Shown: in pieces, positions 22,051 through 53,893 of the stretch
Numbering within the stretch: the stretch's first letter is position 1
Layout: every line of letters starts with the position of its first letter
Assembly: GCF_014839805.1 (NCBI RefSeq)
Contig: NC_051142.1
Location: forward strand, 19,438,589-19,502,588
Source of the DNA: Manduca sexta
Taxonomy: Eukaryota; Arthropoda; Insecta; Lepidoptera; Sphingidae
Direction of reading: 5' to 3'
DNA length: 64,000 bases
Translations under genes and position numbers: made by a program
The notes under the pieces: model-generated
Database searches by the model: none
The model's input: only the letters and a program-made list of their open reading frames with translations
What the model was told of the DNA's origin: nothing

Positions 22051-23447
22051 TTTTGTAAAATATATACGATTTTTTTATTTTCCTTCCTCAATAAATATTT
22101 TTTGATTACGTGCCAACCCTATTCCGAGTAGCATTAAACAGGCTGTGTACGGAGCCTTGATGACAACTGGAACGCATCAAATGAGATAAACCATGGATGA
22201 ACGGCCGACATGGTTCAAATTAACCGAGAGAGGATAACTTATTTCGTTCCATTGGCAGTTTATTTGGGCCGCTAAATAAAGCTTCCTGTCCCATTTCTGT
22301 GTTGGTATTAGATTTCATTTTTCGAGGTGGTATTGTTTGTACGCATGGGTTCGAAGTCCAATATAGCGGTAGAGTCGACTCTATTCAAATATCATAGGGT
22401 TCTAATAGGGGACCGGCCTGTGTTCGATTTTGTACATTATTCTATAAGAAATGATTGATAATACGAAAAAGAAACCCTCCTGCGAAAACTGTATTAAAAT
22501 TGGTTAAAAAATGAGCCAGTAATTCATATTTAAATTTTATTGTATACATATACCCCTCGACTATGTGCCGAAGTGGGCGCGAAGTGAGGATATCGCTTCA
22601 TCTCTTTCTTTCGCACGCGTCGTAATGCCCGATGACGTCACACGTGGGTATTGCGCCTCTTTTCTGTTTCTTGTTACTTACCCTTCTACCGAAATTAAAA
22701 GACTTATAACTTGTTGATTTTTTACCGGATTTAAATAATTCTTTCTGTGTTATAATTTATATAACATATCCGCAAAACCAGCGTCGATGTTGTAGTCACT
22801 GCTCACTGTCATTATAAGCCGAGTCCACTCCTTTTGCCACTCAGCTTTAAACCGTGTATATTAATCTATATAGTTTATAACAATGTGTCCTGTTATAAGT
22901 GGTGGCATTAAGTGATTTTTATTACAGAAAGAAAGTAAGCAACCTGCTAATAATAACTATATGTCAGTGGGCTCTATTACGTCAACGGCGAATCTTTTTT
23001 GCAAATACGGGCGTTCTAATCGGGTAGATTTGATAGCCGTTAAGGTAAGAGTAAAGAAAACTTTACTTATATGGCTATAAAAAATCTCCTCCAATAATTT
23101 TAACTGACTCTTAGATTCGGGTCTGTCTACTCTTCCTACTTAATTCTGCGAACATTCAACGTAAAAGGTCGCCATTGATTTTCAGCAAACCCAACCCAAA
23201 ATGCGTCACAGCCACTGCGTGTTTTGATAAATGTTATAATCTTAACGCTGTCGATAGCATTAAATGAGAGTTTGTTGCCAAGTCAAATGAAGCTTTATTA
23301 ACTTTCGTTTTATATGCGTATTTGTGTTTTTATAGCACGTAATAGAGTATATTGCGCCAAATCATTTAATTGGAGGGATGAAGGTAAATGAATTATTGAT
23401 TAACGACCATTTTCAATAATCGAAACCAAACGCTATTTTCTATCTAT
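22051..23447. other. No gene seen
   Basis: A locally GC-richer segment at about 22556-22660 contains 'gatgacgtcacacgtggg' (CRE-like palindrome tgacgtca) and might be regulatory or part of a repeat. Otherwise AT-rich with no recognisable ORF. Confidence 0.45.
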
Positions 23448-23570
23448 CTCAAAAATGGCCCAATCAGAACATTTTTTTTGACAAGCTATCAAATGAGTTA
23501 TTTTGATTAGTTTACGAAATCGGATTGAAGATTGAGATTGGGATTGTTTATTAAAAACGGCTGTAAATAA
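23448..23570 (+). repeat. Interspersed repeat family I, copy 2
   Basis: Colinear with 15103-15225 over 'aaaatggcccaatcag', 'aatcggattgaagattgaga' and 'ttgggattgtttatta'. The 115-codon ORF starting at 23587 just after it has no recognisable content. Confidence 0.55.
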
Positions 23571-24211
23571 CACCAGTTCCTCGGCGTTGAAATTTGGGCC
23601 CGATGTGGCGATAGACTTATACCAATACTGGAACGCATATGAGCATAGCAATGTGGTACCACTGCCTAACCCACCGGCTACAAAGCGCGGTCATATCGTT
23701 TTTCCTTTTACTTGCTATTACGCAAATGTAACCTTCGCCGGTCATCCGACCCATTTCGATCCAAGGTCGACACACAGATCTATTTCTGTTTCCATAAAAA
23801 AGAACCGTCTAAAACGCAACGGAACGAAATTAATTTCGACCGTAAACAGTGGTAATATAGTAGAAATTTATTTTAATTATTGTTTAGGTTATATCGACTA
23901 CTATTATCGGCTCATTGATTGGGTGATGGTGTAGTGGTCAGTTCAGGCAATTGTATTTATTTATTTATTTAAGGTCAGCCAACAGTTGTTTACACATCTC
24001 ATTGTAAACTTAAATTATTTGGCACCATGAACATGTGCAACAGCCACTTAAAGGCTAACACAACATGCACAAATAACGGTTGGGTATACATTACAAAATT
24101 ATGACAAAATTAAAATATTTTTACAAAATAATTAGCTAAATTAAAAAACGTAAAAAAAGAAAATACTAAAATTAAATTAATAGAAGCATTGTATGACAGC
24201 AAATATTATTT

Positions 24212-24432
24212 TGCTGGTGGTAGGATGTTTGATATCCGCCCGGATAGCGACCACCGTACACAAGCTGTTAAAACCCGCCATGGTGGCCCACATAATATGC
24301 GTTCCGAGATCAGCTTGTGTATATCCGATTCCAACAGACCGGCATAATTGTGTCGACTGTCGAGGGGTAATCTCTCTTAAGTCGACATTCTATTAGACTC
24401 TACACCAATTATCATCAGATGTAGTGGAGTAA
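24212..24432 (+). repeat. Interspersed repeat family A, forward
   Basis: Full-length-like copy from 'tgctggtggtaggatg' to 'atcatcagatgtagtgg'. Confidence 0.75.
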
Positions 24433-24602
24433 CTTTTTCGTACACATATAAAAGAAAATCTTTTTAAATACATGTGAGTTAAGTAGGGAACATGCGCCAT
24501 ATATGGATATTATTACTACCCTCGTAGCTTGGTGACCTTTGTATAGATCTATATTAAACCTTGTTTACCCCTATAGTGATGTAGGTTAACCTTTATACGT
24601 AT

Positions 24603-24858
24603 GTCTAGCTTTTGCTTGCAGCTTCGCTCGCGTGAAGGAGTTTTTTGGGATAATTATTTTCTCCGACTTACTTGATATGTATCGTTATATTATGACCAAA
24701 TTACACAAAATCATTATAAATTGTAGCCTATGTGTTATTCTGACCAATATTACTGTAAACTTTCATCCAAATCCGTTCAGTAGTTTTTTCGTGAAAGAGT
24801 AACAAACATACGAGTACAACCATCCTCACAAACTTTGGCATTTATAATATTAGTAGGA
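24603..24858 (+). repeat. Family C-like repeat, full copy
   Basis: Begins with 'gtctagcttttgcttgcag' and ends with 'aacatacgagtacaaccatc' then 'ctttggcatttataatatta'. This variant ends in the 'tttataatattagtaggat' form rather than the 'cttcagctttatata' form. Confidence 0.7.
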
Positions 24859-24921
24859 TCTATCTATGTAGGTACATATATAATTTGTGTATCGTGTGGA
24901 TAATGTTTTCTTTTGTTTCAG

Positions 24922-25043
24922 AAAACAATGGCGGATACTTAAACCAGCAAAGAATTACTTAAACCAAGTACTTAATGTGAAATTCCAGTGATATATTTAT
25001 ACATAGTGCCAATAATTGTACAAATAAATTGTAAGCGAAAACG
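24922..25043 (+). promoter_or_regulatory. 5' leader of the ABC transporter gene with a 4-codon uORF
   Basis: A pyrimidine-rich acceptor-like 'gttttcttttgtttcag' ends at 24921, so the leader may begin with an untranslated exon joined here. An upstream ATG at 24928-24930 opens ATG GCG GAT ACT TAA, a four-codon ORF ending 101 bases before the main start. A TAA in frame with the main ORF sits 12 bases before it, excluding N-terminal extension within this exon. The upstream exon and promoter are not identified. Confidence 0.4.
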
Positions 25044-45610
<20,567 letters not shown>

Positions 45611-45611
<1 letters not shown>

Positions 45612-45616
45612 ATAAA
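45611..45616 (+). terminator. Poly(A) signal AATAAA overlapping the ABCC4-like stop codon
   Basis: The sequence ACT TAA ATAAAA places AATAAA with its first A as the last base of the stop codon. If used, the 3' UTR would be only a few tens of bases. A longer UTR using a later signal is equally possible; the sequence alone does not decide. Confidence 0.4.
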
Positions 45617-46592
45617 ACAAGTTGGAACAAAACATTCCTTCATAGAAGGCTTTAATTTATTCACAGTATTGCCTTATTGTAAACCAAACAGTTGGCACAG
45701 TTGATAGACATTTTGTCGGACGGCTGACGGGCGTTTTGTCTAAAGTCTGCCTGAACTCAAAGTCTGATCTCTGCTCCGGAGAAAATCCGGGATTACAGCT
45801 ATCAATCTTTATAGACTGCTTCAAATTAATGGGACATAATTGTTGTCAGGAACAACATGGTAATATTGAGACGTAAAATGCCAGACAAGTGACTAACTTC
45901 ACGCTGATCATTGGTGAGAGTCTTCGTTGTGAAGTGTCTTGCTGTTGACCAGTGAAAAAATTGAGACCCGTGTTCTTGCCTTTCCCAAAATGTCGTCTGC
46001 TAACTTGTTTGGTATTACTCGCCTTAATAGTTGTGTTGCATTCCCAAAGGCGATCACGATCGAGCTTAAAAAAAATCAATCAGTGCCTTACAGTTAAAAA
46101 TATTATAGATTTCTATTTATTGAGAGTTCATTGGCGCATCTTATATTTATTGTGCCCTGAAATTTCGAGAATTATTTAGAAGAAAAAAAAATTTGCGATG
46201 TTTAATATTGTGAATGCACCGAATAACACATTGTTTTTTTTTTTAATTATTGGCGTTGCAGTCAGACTGGCTGTGAGACTAATTCTATACGAATTAAAGT
46301 CAACATTACGCCGTTTCACATACATGTGAAATTAGCATAAAATCTACTCGGTATTTATTCGTCATGCTATTTTCAGCCATCTGCTTAATCATTTACGGTT
46401 CAGTTCCAAATTATAGGATAATCTTGTACTGAACCTACCTCAATTTAATTGTATGCTAATTGTGGTATATTTCTGATTTATTTTATCTACACATGTAAAT
46501 ATTAGTCAATTGCAGAACTTATACACGTCACGTAGAGTAGCAACACGTATGTGGAATATGAATTTATCGATGAATGTATTTCATCGACTAGG

Positions 46593-46880
46593 GGTTGGCG
46601 TAACTAGTGAGTAAAATTCCATATTTTTGTGTTTGTGTACTTACTAGTTTTAGCTAAGAAAGTGATGTTTTGAGGTACGGGTAGACGATGTGATTCGAGG
46701 AAATATCTTAATAATTATGTCTTCAATACATTCTAGTACTATCGATATTTTATCGTCAGAGATGATTACACTTGTTCTCATCTCTCCTATAAAAGCTAAT
46801 AAAGCTGGCTTCAAGCGACTATGCCACTAGACGTTACTTTCTTATACCTTCTTTCCTCAATCAATCGCTAGTTACGCCAG
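46593..46880. mobile_element. Possible foldback element
   Basis: 'ggttggcgtaactagtg' at the left and 'cgctagttacgccagc' at the right are inverted repeats about 288 bp apart. No convincing target-site duplication. Confidence 0.4.
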
Positions 46881-47363
46881 CATCATCAAGTGAATTGTGA
46901 TAAACATTATGATAATGTGTTACCAGTATTTTTGTTTCTACATTTTTGTATTAAAATTATTTATTGGATAGTCTAAAACTTTTAGATCATTTTTATGTAA
47001 ATGCGTTTTTTCTTTAATTTACTCTGTCTGAATACAAAAAAATTATAATTATAAAAAAATAACCATAAGAAACCAAAAATCATTGGATATTACCAATGAT
47101 TATTTGCATTTTTTAATGTTAATATCTGTGAATGAATAAATAAATATTTTAATTATATTTTCGATTAAAAACGCCTTTTCCATCGCAGTGATAAGAAATG
47201 AGACGCATTTGTCGACGGTGCTATCGATTTGTACGTCACTACAAATCATATTTTCTACAGGCATTTGTAACAATTCCAAATAGGCGAATTTATGTTATAA
47301 ATAAAATACAATTTACTGAATGTTTTCATTTATTTGTGATAAAATAACACTCCCCCCCCCACA

Positions 47364-47604
47364 CACGCATTTTATCCCTGAAGAGGTATGCAGAGGCGCA
47401 ACTGATACACCCACTTTTTGCCGTGCGCATTCTATCCCATGATACGATAGAGAGCGAGCGTTTTGCCATATCGGGCATAAATTCTAAACATCAGGCTGAA
47501 AGGTACTTATTAGCAAACCCCAATATCATTGTGCGACTCGGGGATCGAACCCAAGACCTCAGCACTGCAGCCGTGCCGTAATTCAACTACGCTAACAAGG
47601 CAGT
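47364..47604 (-). repeat. tRNA-headed SINE, reverse
   Basis: Reading the minus strand: 'tgccttgttagcgtagttg' (A box), 'gggttcgatccccgagtcg' (B box), then the body ('tttatgcccgatatggcaa') and 'gttgcgcctctgcatacct'. A C10 run at about 47352-47361 lies just outside its 3' end. Confidence 0.85.
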
Positions 47605-48684
47605 TATAATAAAAAAATACCTTTGATTATTATCCATCCTAGTTTTTTACGGCGAAAGTGCAGTTCAATAAATACACTTCTCCATCCATTACAGGTAAAT
47701 AAAATCTAGATGTGTCTGCAATCTGCATTATTTTAAAAGGGATTCATTGATTTGTAAAATAGTAGTATATTTTTGGTAGTGCAAATGACCTATCGGATCT
47801 TAATGGTCATCGCTATTCGTAATCATACATTGCAGTGAAATCACCGAGACGGATCATCTGAAAAAGGAATGATCAAATGGAAGACCGAGAGGTATTTTTG
47901 AACTTCCGCAGTACCTATTCTTGAACGTAAGCAATGTAAAAACCAAATTTCAAAGCGGCGTGAGAAAATTTGCGATTGCTTTACCGACAGGTGAAATAAC
48001 TCTATACTACTACTCTAATAGTGTCACTAACTTCGCAAGTTATTTAATTATTTATTGTTTTCATTGCCTAATGTTTACAGTACTCTTTTTAAGAAGTTAA
48101 AATTGATCCTAACTCTTTTACACTGCCATAGTGGGAGTTGCTTCATTGTTGTCATTGTTCTGAAGGCACCAGACATATTATTGCTTTAAATAAAACAAGG
48201 CAAAGACTTTATTATCTTCATAATTCTTGAATCTTCTTGTCTCTTTATTCTTGGAGGCCAACCAATTCGGTATAGGGCATCGGCGTTCACATTCACACTA
48301 ACATTCATACATTTAATAACATATAAATTTTTCGTGAAAATATAATTGTAGTTTCACAGGTCATAGTGCTGTTTTCGAGTACAGGGCTCTGTATTTGATG
48401 GCCGTTACCTATATTTAAAATGAGTTGACTCAAAAATGTAACTATATTGATATTGTTACATGTTGTTAGGCTCTTATTGGACACAAATACTTTTGTCGAA
48501 TTGTATGTGCATCTCTATTTACCCTGTGTTAGCCGATTTTTTAGCTGTTGTAGAAAATATTTTGGACAAATTTTCGTCGAAAACATTAAGGCTAACACTA
48601 AGACTGGATATTTATTGTTTGGACATAAAAATATTGCTATAGAACACAATCATTCCTCCAACATTCATTCCATAGCGACCTTAC

Positions 48685-48843
48685 CTTTTCTTCTTGCAAT
48701 TTGGAGTTCTTTAATTTTCTATCTTCGAAAAACTTCTTTGCCTCTTCAAACTCAGGAAACGACGTTGACGTCGAAAAGAAACTCAGAACCATATATTTTG
48801 GCGGTGGTCCAATCTTTTTAACATTCTTTTTTTTACAAAACAA
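48685..48843 (-). CDS. Exon-like ORF of unknown gene, unproven
   Basis: A minus-strand frame opens after a TGA near 48852 and reads FCKKKNVKKIGPPPKYMVL, STSTSFPEFEEAKKFFED and RKLKNSKLQEEK. It reaches a strong donor (GAAAAG|GTAAGG) at 48685. The charged helical composition and the donor look like a real exon, but there is no upstream ATG in frame except the internal Met in KYMVL. An A8 run at about 48830 may hide a frameshift, because the +1 frame has ATG TGT TGT TTT. I cannot find the downstream exon or recognise the family. It could be a pseudogene or a TE-derived ORF. Confidence 0.25.
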
Positions 48844-50770
48844 CACATCTCACAAGTTTATTTTTTCTTGTGTTACAACTCTCACACCACCGCCATTATT
48901 TAAGTGACATTTCCAAAAATAAATCTTTTAGCGCCGCCATATTTATTGCTGTATCATTTTTTGTTTAGGCGTGCGCGGACAGGTTTTAGTCATCTTTTTT
49001 TCAATCGCATATTTTATACAATTTGTTTTACATGAATTTGCACGGACCTTAACATTAACTGTACATTTATGTCCCATTTTGCTCGGTTTTCGAGTGACAT
49101 GTGTGCAGATTTGCGATAAATTCGTAATTTCTGTAAACAGTCTTAGTTCTTCGGTTGTTCGATAATGTGCAAAACTACAAATCCATTAACCCATTGAATT
49201 ATAAAGCCCTAGCACTAAATGTATGATATTTAAAAGTCCTGTTGTCCAATTTTATGATTATTATAATTATTTTGATTTAACAATAATTGTTAAAATCCAT
49301 TTCATATGTTTTGCAAATATGTATTCTATTTTCCTTCACATGCGCAAGAGGCAAATTTACCTGTACGTATAAACGGTTTCACGATTTATGAAAAGCATTT
49401 TATGTTATCTAATTCAATTTCTACGATAATATTATTCATGAGACGATTAATATGAACATAATATTTTAAAGCCTTTACTTGTGTCAAACAGTTTCATATT
49501 GATTTGTAGTTTTGAACATTATTTTTCTCATGATTTCATTTAATGTGTGCACGAATTCATTAATTGAATGTTATCGCCCATCTGCTCGGACTTTTCAATT
49601 TATGGCCTTTCATATTGAAAATCAAACCATCAATAAATTGTTTGACTTTGTAAGCTTTAAAATAAGTAGGCTCTCATGCGATAATTGAAACGACACATTT
49701 TGTATGTATGGTTTGATTCTCAATCAGCCACTATATCACTCTTAGAGGTGTGAGGGACCGAGCGCATCGGGTTTATCGATACGAGAAAACAAGCAACATT
49801 CTATGTACGGTAGGGGGGTTTGTTGTCGATTCGGAGTGTCGATAAATTTTAAATAGTGTCTATATGGAGCAACTCTAGTTTATGAAAGTTAATTTTGGAA
49901 TTGTGTTAATTTGGGTAGTATAATAACATAAAGGCTGTATTAAGAAGTGTTAAGTATATTTAGGTTTTAAATTATTTTTATGTTAGGGTATTATAAACTA
50001 ACATTTATACTTTTGTTATTATATTGAAGAGAATTTTATCGTCAACTACGTTGCACCATTTTCCCGTTTCCAAAAAATGTACTCCTGCTAAAAGTTAAGT
50101 ATTCTCCAACAAACCCCCTTTACAAAATAAAATAATTAAAAATTTATCAATAATGACTATTTCACTAATAAAAGACAAAAAAAACACCTTATAACTAACA
50201 CGACTAAAATATAAATTTGAAATAACTTAATAAATATTTATTCTTGTATATGCGGAGTAATTGTTGATTGATGACCACATTTGTGTGAAAAATATTTCAG
50301 CATTGATAAGAAAAGTCCACATTCGCCAACCTAAGTACCTTTCTGACAACAATTAATAGTTCTTTAAATATAATATAATTTGTATTAAGCAAGCTCCGTA
50401 TGACGTAGGCGCATAATTCGAGCAGACAATATTTATATATTTTTTAATCACGGACTTAACGGATAGGTCGTTTATCTCTTAGCGCCGCGCCTGGTTGTAT
50501 ATATTAGCAACATTAGCTTGTAAATACGAAGTAATGTCACGTTGTGACATTACGGGCTTCAACGATGCTTGGCTTTGTCCTCATTATTCGTATAAAATAG
50601 TTAAAAGAAAAAGAGACAAAAACAACAGCTACAAAATGGTGAAAAGCCGGAATTAAGCTTGTAACCAAGGTTGCCGTATATGAAACGCATCCCTTAATCG
50701 AAAGTTCAATGTTGCCTATAAAGTCAAACTTGTCTTGAGTCAGAGTCTAAACAATTATTAATTGCGAGGG

Positions 50771-50830
50771 ATTATATATTATTTTTATAACATAACGAAA
50801 ATTATATAAAAATAATATATATTATATAAT
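50771..50830. repeat. AT-rich near-perfect palindrome
   Basis: 'attatatattatttttata' is followed after about 15 bp by 'tataaaaataatatatatta', forming a ~19-bp stem. Could be the core of a decayed MITE or simply low-complexity sequence. Confidence 0.55.
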
Positions 50831-52969
50831 CGATACGCCATGAGAGGACAGCCTATGAAATATTTTTTAATCATGTTACATTTGTATGTATATAAATATT
50901 TTTTTGCATCCCATATTCAAAAGTCTTAGACAACAGATATTAGATATTATGTGACGGATGGACTTGAGTACATCCGACCTCACAATAATCGCATGCGTCA
51001 CGGAGAATATGCATGGAACACATCACGTGCGTCCACATTTGGTCAACAACCAACAACCGTCCAAGGAAATAGGCATGTCGAAAACATTGCATTCTATTTA
51101 ATGAAAAAAGTCAGACAAAAGAGAAAATATCTGTAAAATCAACTAAGCCTCTACGTTTAAAAAAAATAAAAACAATAAATGCGTCACGCATTTTATAAAC
51201 AATTTACAAATTATGTTGGGTGGGGTCTGTCTTGTGGAAGGTTTAGAGATCCATGGAGGTAGTAGAGTGTATTTTAATCTTCGTTTGTAATTTCATTTCT
51301 ACCATTGTTTGATAATCTGTCAGAAATGTTTGCAGATGATGGCGGTTACGTATCATAAGGTAACCCAGTTGGTCAGCGTGAATATATTTAAAAAAATCGC
51401 TATTTTAATAGAGTACAATTTTATTACATTTTTATCTATTATGGAGCTGTGATTTTTCAAGTTTTTAGCAATAGGTAGTTCAAAATACAAAAAGCAATCT
51501 CTTTCCGCATTCCATATCGACTCCAAGACTAACCGCCCACAAGATAAGACACGCACCCGACGTAACGAATCAAATGACGAGCAAATTTTTATACATAATA
51601 TGTAAAAACTTTGTTCCTATATACAAAAATGAAAACGTTGTAAAACGTTACATTAGAGCGGGCTGTTTTTTATTGCATGTTTTGTACGCTATTGGGAGCA
51701 CTCGATTTACGTCTAGTCTGTTGGGGAGTGTCTGGATTTCGACCTAAATTTCATCTAACATTCGTGGTAACATAACTTTATATCCTAACTTAGCTGGATT
51801 TAGATTAAGTTGCGCTAAAGTTAGCTAAAATTAGTTTTAGTTTAGTTTTTTTTTTACTTAACTATAAATCGTTAAATATTATATTAGGAGAATGTACTAC
51901 AATAATCTAGAATATAAATAAACCAGATTCTAACGTGACTAATTTGAGGTAAGACTTCAGTTACGCCTTCACTACCTAGACTCAAAATCCAGACTAACCC
52001 ACCATCTTATCCTAAGATAAGAGCTATAATTTTGACGTTACAAAATACACTCTGGCGGCGACGGTTCGCGGGACGTGGGGATAAATTTACAAGCGTTACT
52101 TTTAGGGATTACTCACGGTCAGTTAAAACTGACGGTATTGATCGGACAGTTCTAAACTGACGTAATCGTAAGCACCGTCATTAGAGCACGACGCTACCAC
52201 AACCGAAACTAGGCTTCAATATACTTACATCCATGTGAGAATGGACACGCACTCACCATTTGAATACACTATTGTAGTGTCTATTACGTACCCGAGAGGT
52301 ACAGTAGGCAAAATAAGTCGACTACTGCTAACGTATTATGACGTTATAGATCGATATTAAATAGGCAAAGTTTCATGAAAATGGGCAAATTTCTGAGATC
52401 AGTAATTCTCTAAACACTGGCTTGATATCGTGGTGTAGCCCATGTCAGTAACCGACCATCCCCGTCAGTTTCGGCGGACCGCGAGCGGCGCCGCGCCCCG
52501 TCGCGACCAGGCTCGTAAACATAGTTGTAAACACGTCGACGCACTGCCGGGCCGTCGCTACCCTATACCTAATTTGTTTTGTACTGAAATTACTAAGCGT
52601 TTAGGAATCGACGCGATGTTCGTGAAACGCGATAACTTGGGACCTAATTCTTTTGACAGTTGTTCAACTATTCTGTGTAGTGTGATTCGCCTATCGGTAA
52701 TATAATATTTCTAGACTTAAAATTTCGACCATGTCCGAAGTGTCATTGTTGTAGTGATATTTTAAAATGTCCCTTTTAGATAAAGAGCATGAAATAGTTA
52801 ACTTTTAACTTGTACCGAAATTGGTATTGTTTAAAAAAACGTTACACAATAAAAAGAAGAATTGCTAAAATTGTTTCGTCGAAAATTGCAATAGACATTT
52901 AACCTTAATTCTGTAGCGCGTTTCACGAAAACCGCATCCATCGACATAAAAACGTCGATTTAAAAACTA

Positions 52970-53259
52970 CCCTTATTCATAAACATTCAACACTACATAA
53001 CAATTTAATGTTTTGTTTCTACCGTGTCGCAGCTACTTACCCTGAACATTTAGCGTGTAGTCCGCATCATGACCATTTAAACTACTAGCGTTTTCGCATT
53101 TTATTTTAATGGATTTAAGCGTGCTATTATTGCGTGGATTGTCCGTCTGTCATTGCACGTTACAAATTAAAACATCGACATTTATAACTCGCCCTAAAAG
53201 TAGTCTGTATAAAGAAAACATTCAATAGTTTTGCTATTGAGTATTTATGAATAAGGATA
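52970..53259. mobile_element. Diverged foldback element related to 59821-60080
   Basis: The left end 'cccttattcataaacattc' and the right end 'gtatttatgaataaggata' are imperfect inverted repeats, sharing the cttattcata core with the MITE at 59821. About 290 bp long. Confidence 0.45.
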
Positions 53260-53796
53260 TAAACACCATTCTCCATTAACGTTTAATGACAATATTTTAA
53301 TTGTTAAGGGTATGTCGTATGACGTCAAATGACAGAGCCAAAACATAAGATTCTTAAAATACTGTCAATAAGCGTTTCAGAAGTTTAAAGTAAATAAGGC
53401 ATTACAATCCCTAAGGTATTGTGGGCAGTGTTGAATACCCGAAGTCGATGATTTGTCGATAAATAACCGCGATTGTTTTTGGCTCTAATTGTACCGCATT
53501 GTGCTAAAATAATGAAATATTTTCTACTGCTCACTTGAATGGGACGATTTAGACTCAAAAATACGTTACTGCATAGTGATCAATATAATTTGTAACAGTC
53601 GATGTTTTTTATCGACAAATACACCACTTCAAGATGAGTAACGAAATTGGACGTATATAACGCGTAGATCAAAAACATCGATAGCGAACAGCGGTCACCG
53701 CAGATCGCGTATCAATATCGATATTTAAAACCTTGATATAAGCGTATATCGATCTAGGGTGTTAAGAGGCGTGGCAGTGGTGCGGCGTGTCGTCCG

Positions 53797-53862
53797 GCGG
53801 CTCCGGTGCTCCGGCGAGTCCGGTGTCCGGTGTGTCCGGTGCCCGGTGTGTCCGGAGTCAGC
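53797..53862. repeat. GC-rich minisatellite in the RBM26 3' UTR
   Basis: Variants of 'gtccggtg'/'gtgctccggcgagtccgg' repeat about every 8-12 bp, just downstream of the stop codon on the transcript (minus) strand. The neighbourhood also contains a CG-rich 'ccgcgcggccgcggc'. It stands out from the AT-rich surroundings. Confidence 0.65.
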
Positions 53863-53893
53863 CGCGCGGCCGCGGCTATCGACCGGCGCGCCG

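Larger units (their letters stand above)
45617..53893. other. Intergenic region between convergent genes
   Basis: About 8.3 kb, AT-rich. Contents that I can name: a foldback element (46593-46880), a reverse SINE (47364-47604), an exon-like minus-strand ORF (48685-48843), an AT palindrome (50771-50830) and a foldback element (52970-53259). No other coding sequence is recognisable; ORFs at 45846-46179, 48447-48821 and 52442-52705 match nothing known to me. Confidence 0.6.

Noticed and set aside
23587..23934. 115-codon plus-strand ORF as a gene
   Set aside because: No recognisable motif, follows directly on an interspersed repeat, and lacks splice or start support.
45846..46179. Overlapping 75-77 codon ORFs just past the transporter
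   Set aside because: Neither strand shows a recognisable domain, and both fall in unremarkable AT-rich sequence.
48447..48821. 124-codon plus-strand ORF in the intergenic region
   Set aside because: No motif, and partly antisense to the exon-like minus-strand ORF, which has the better splice signal.
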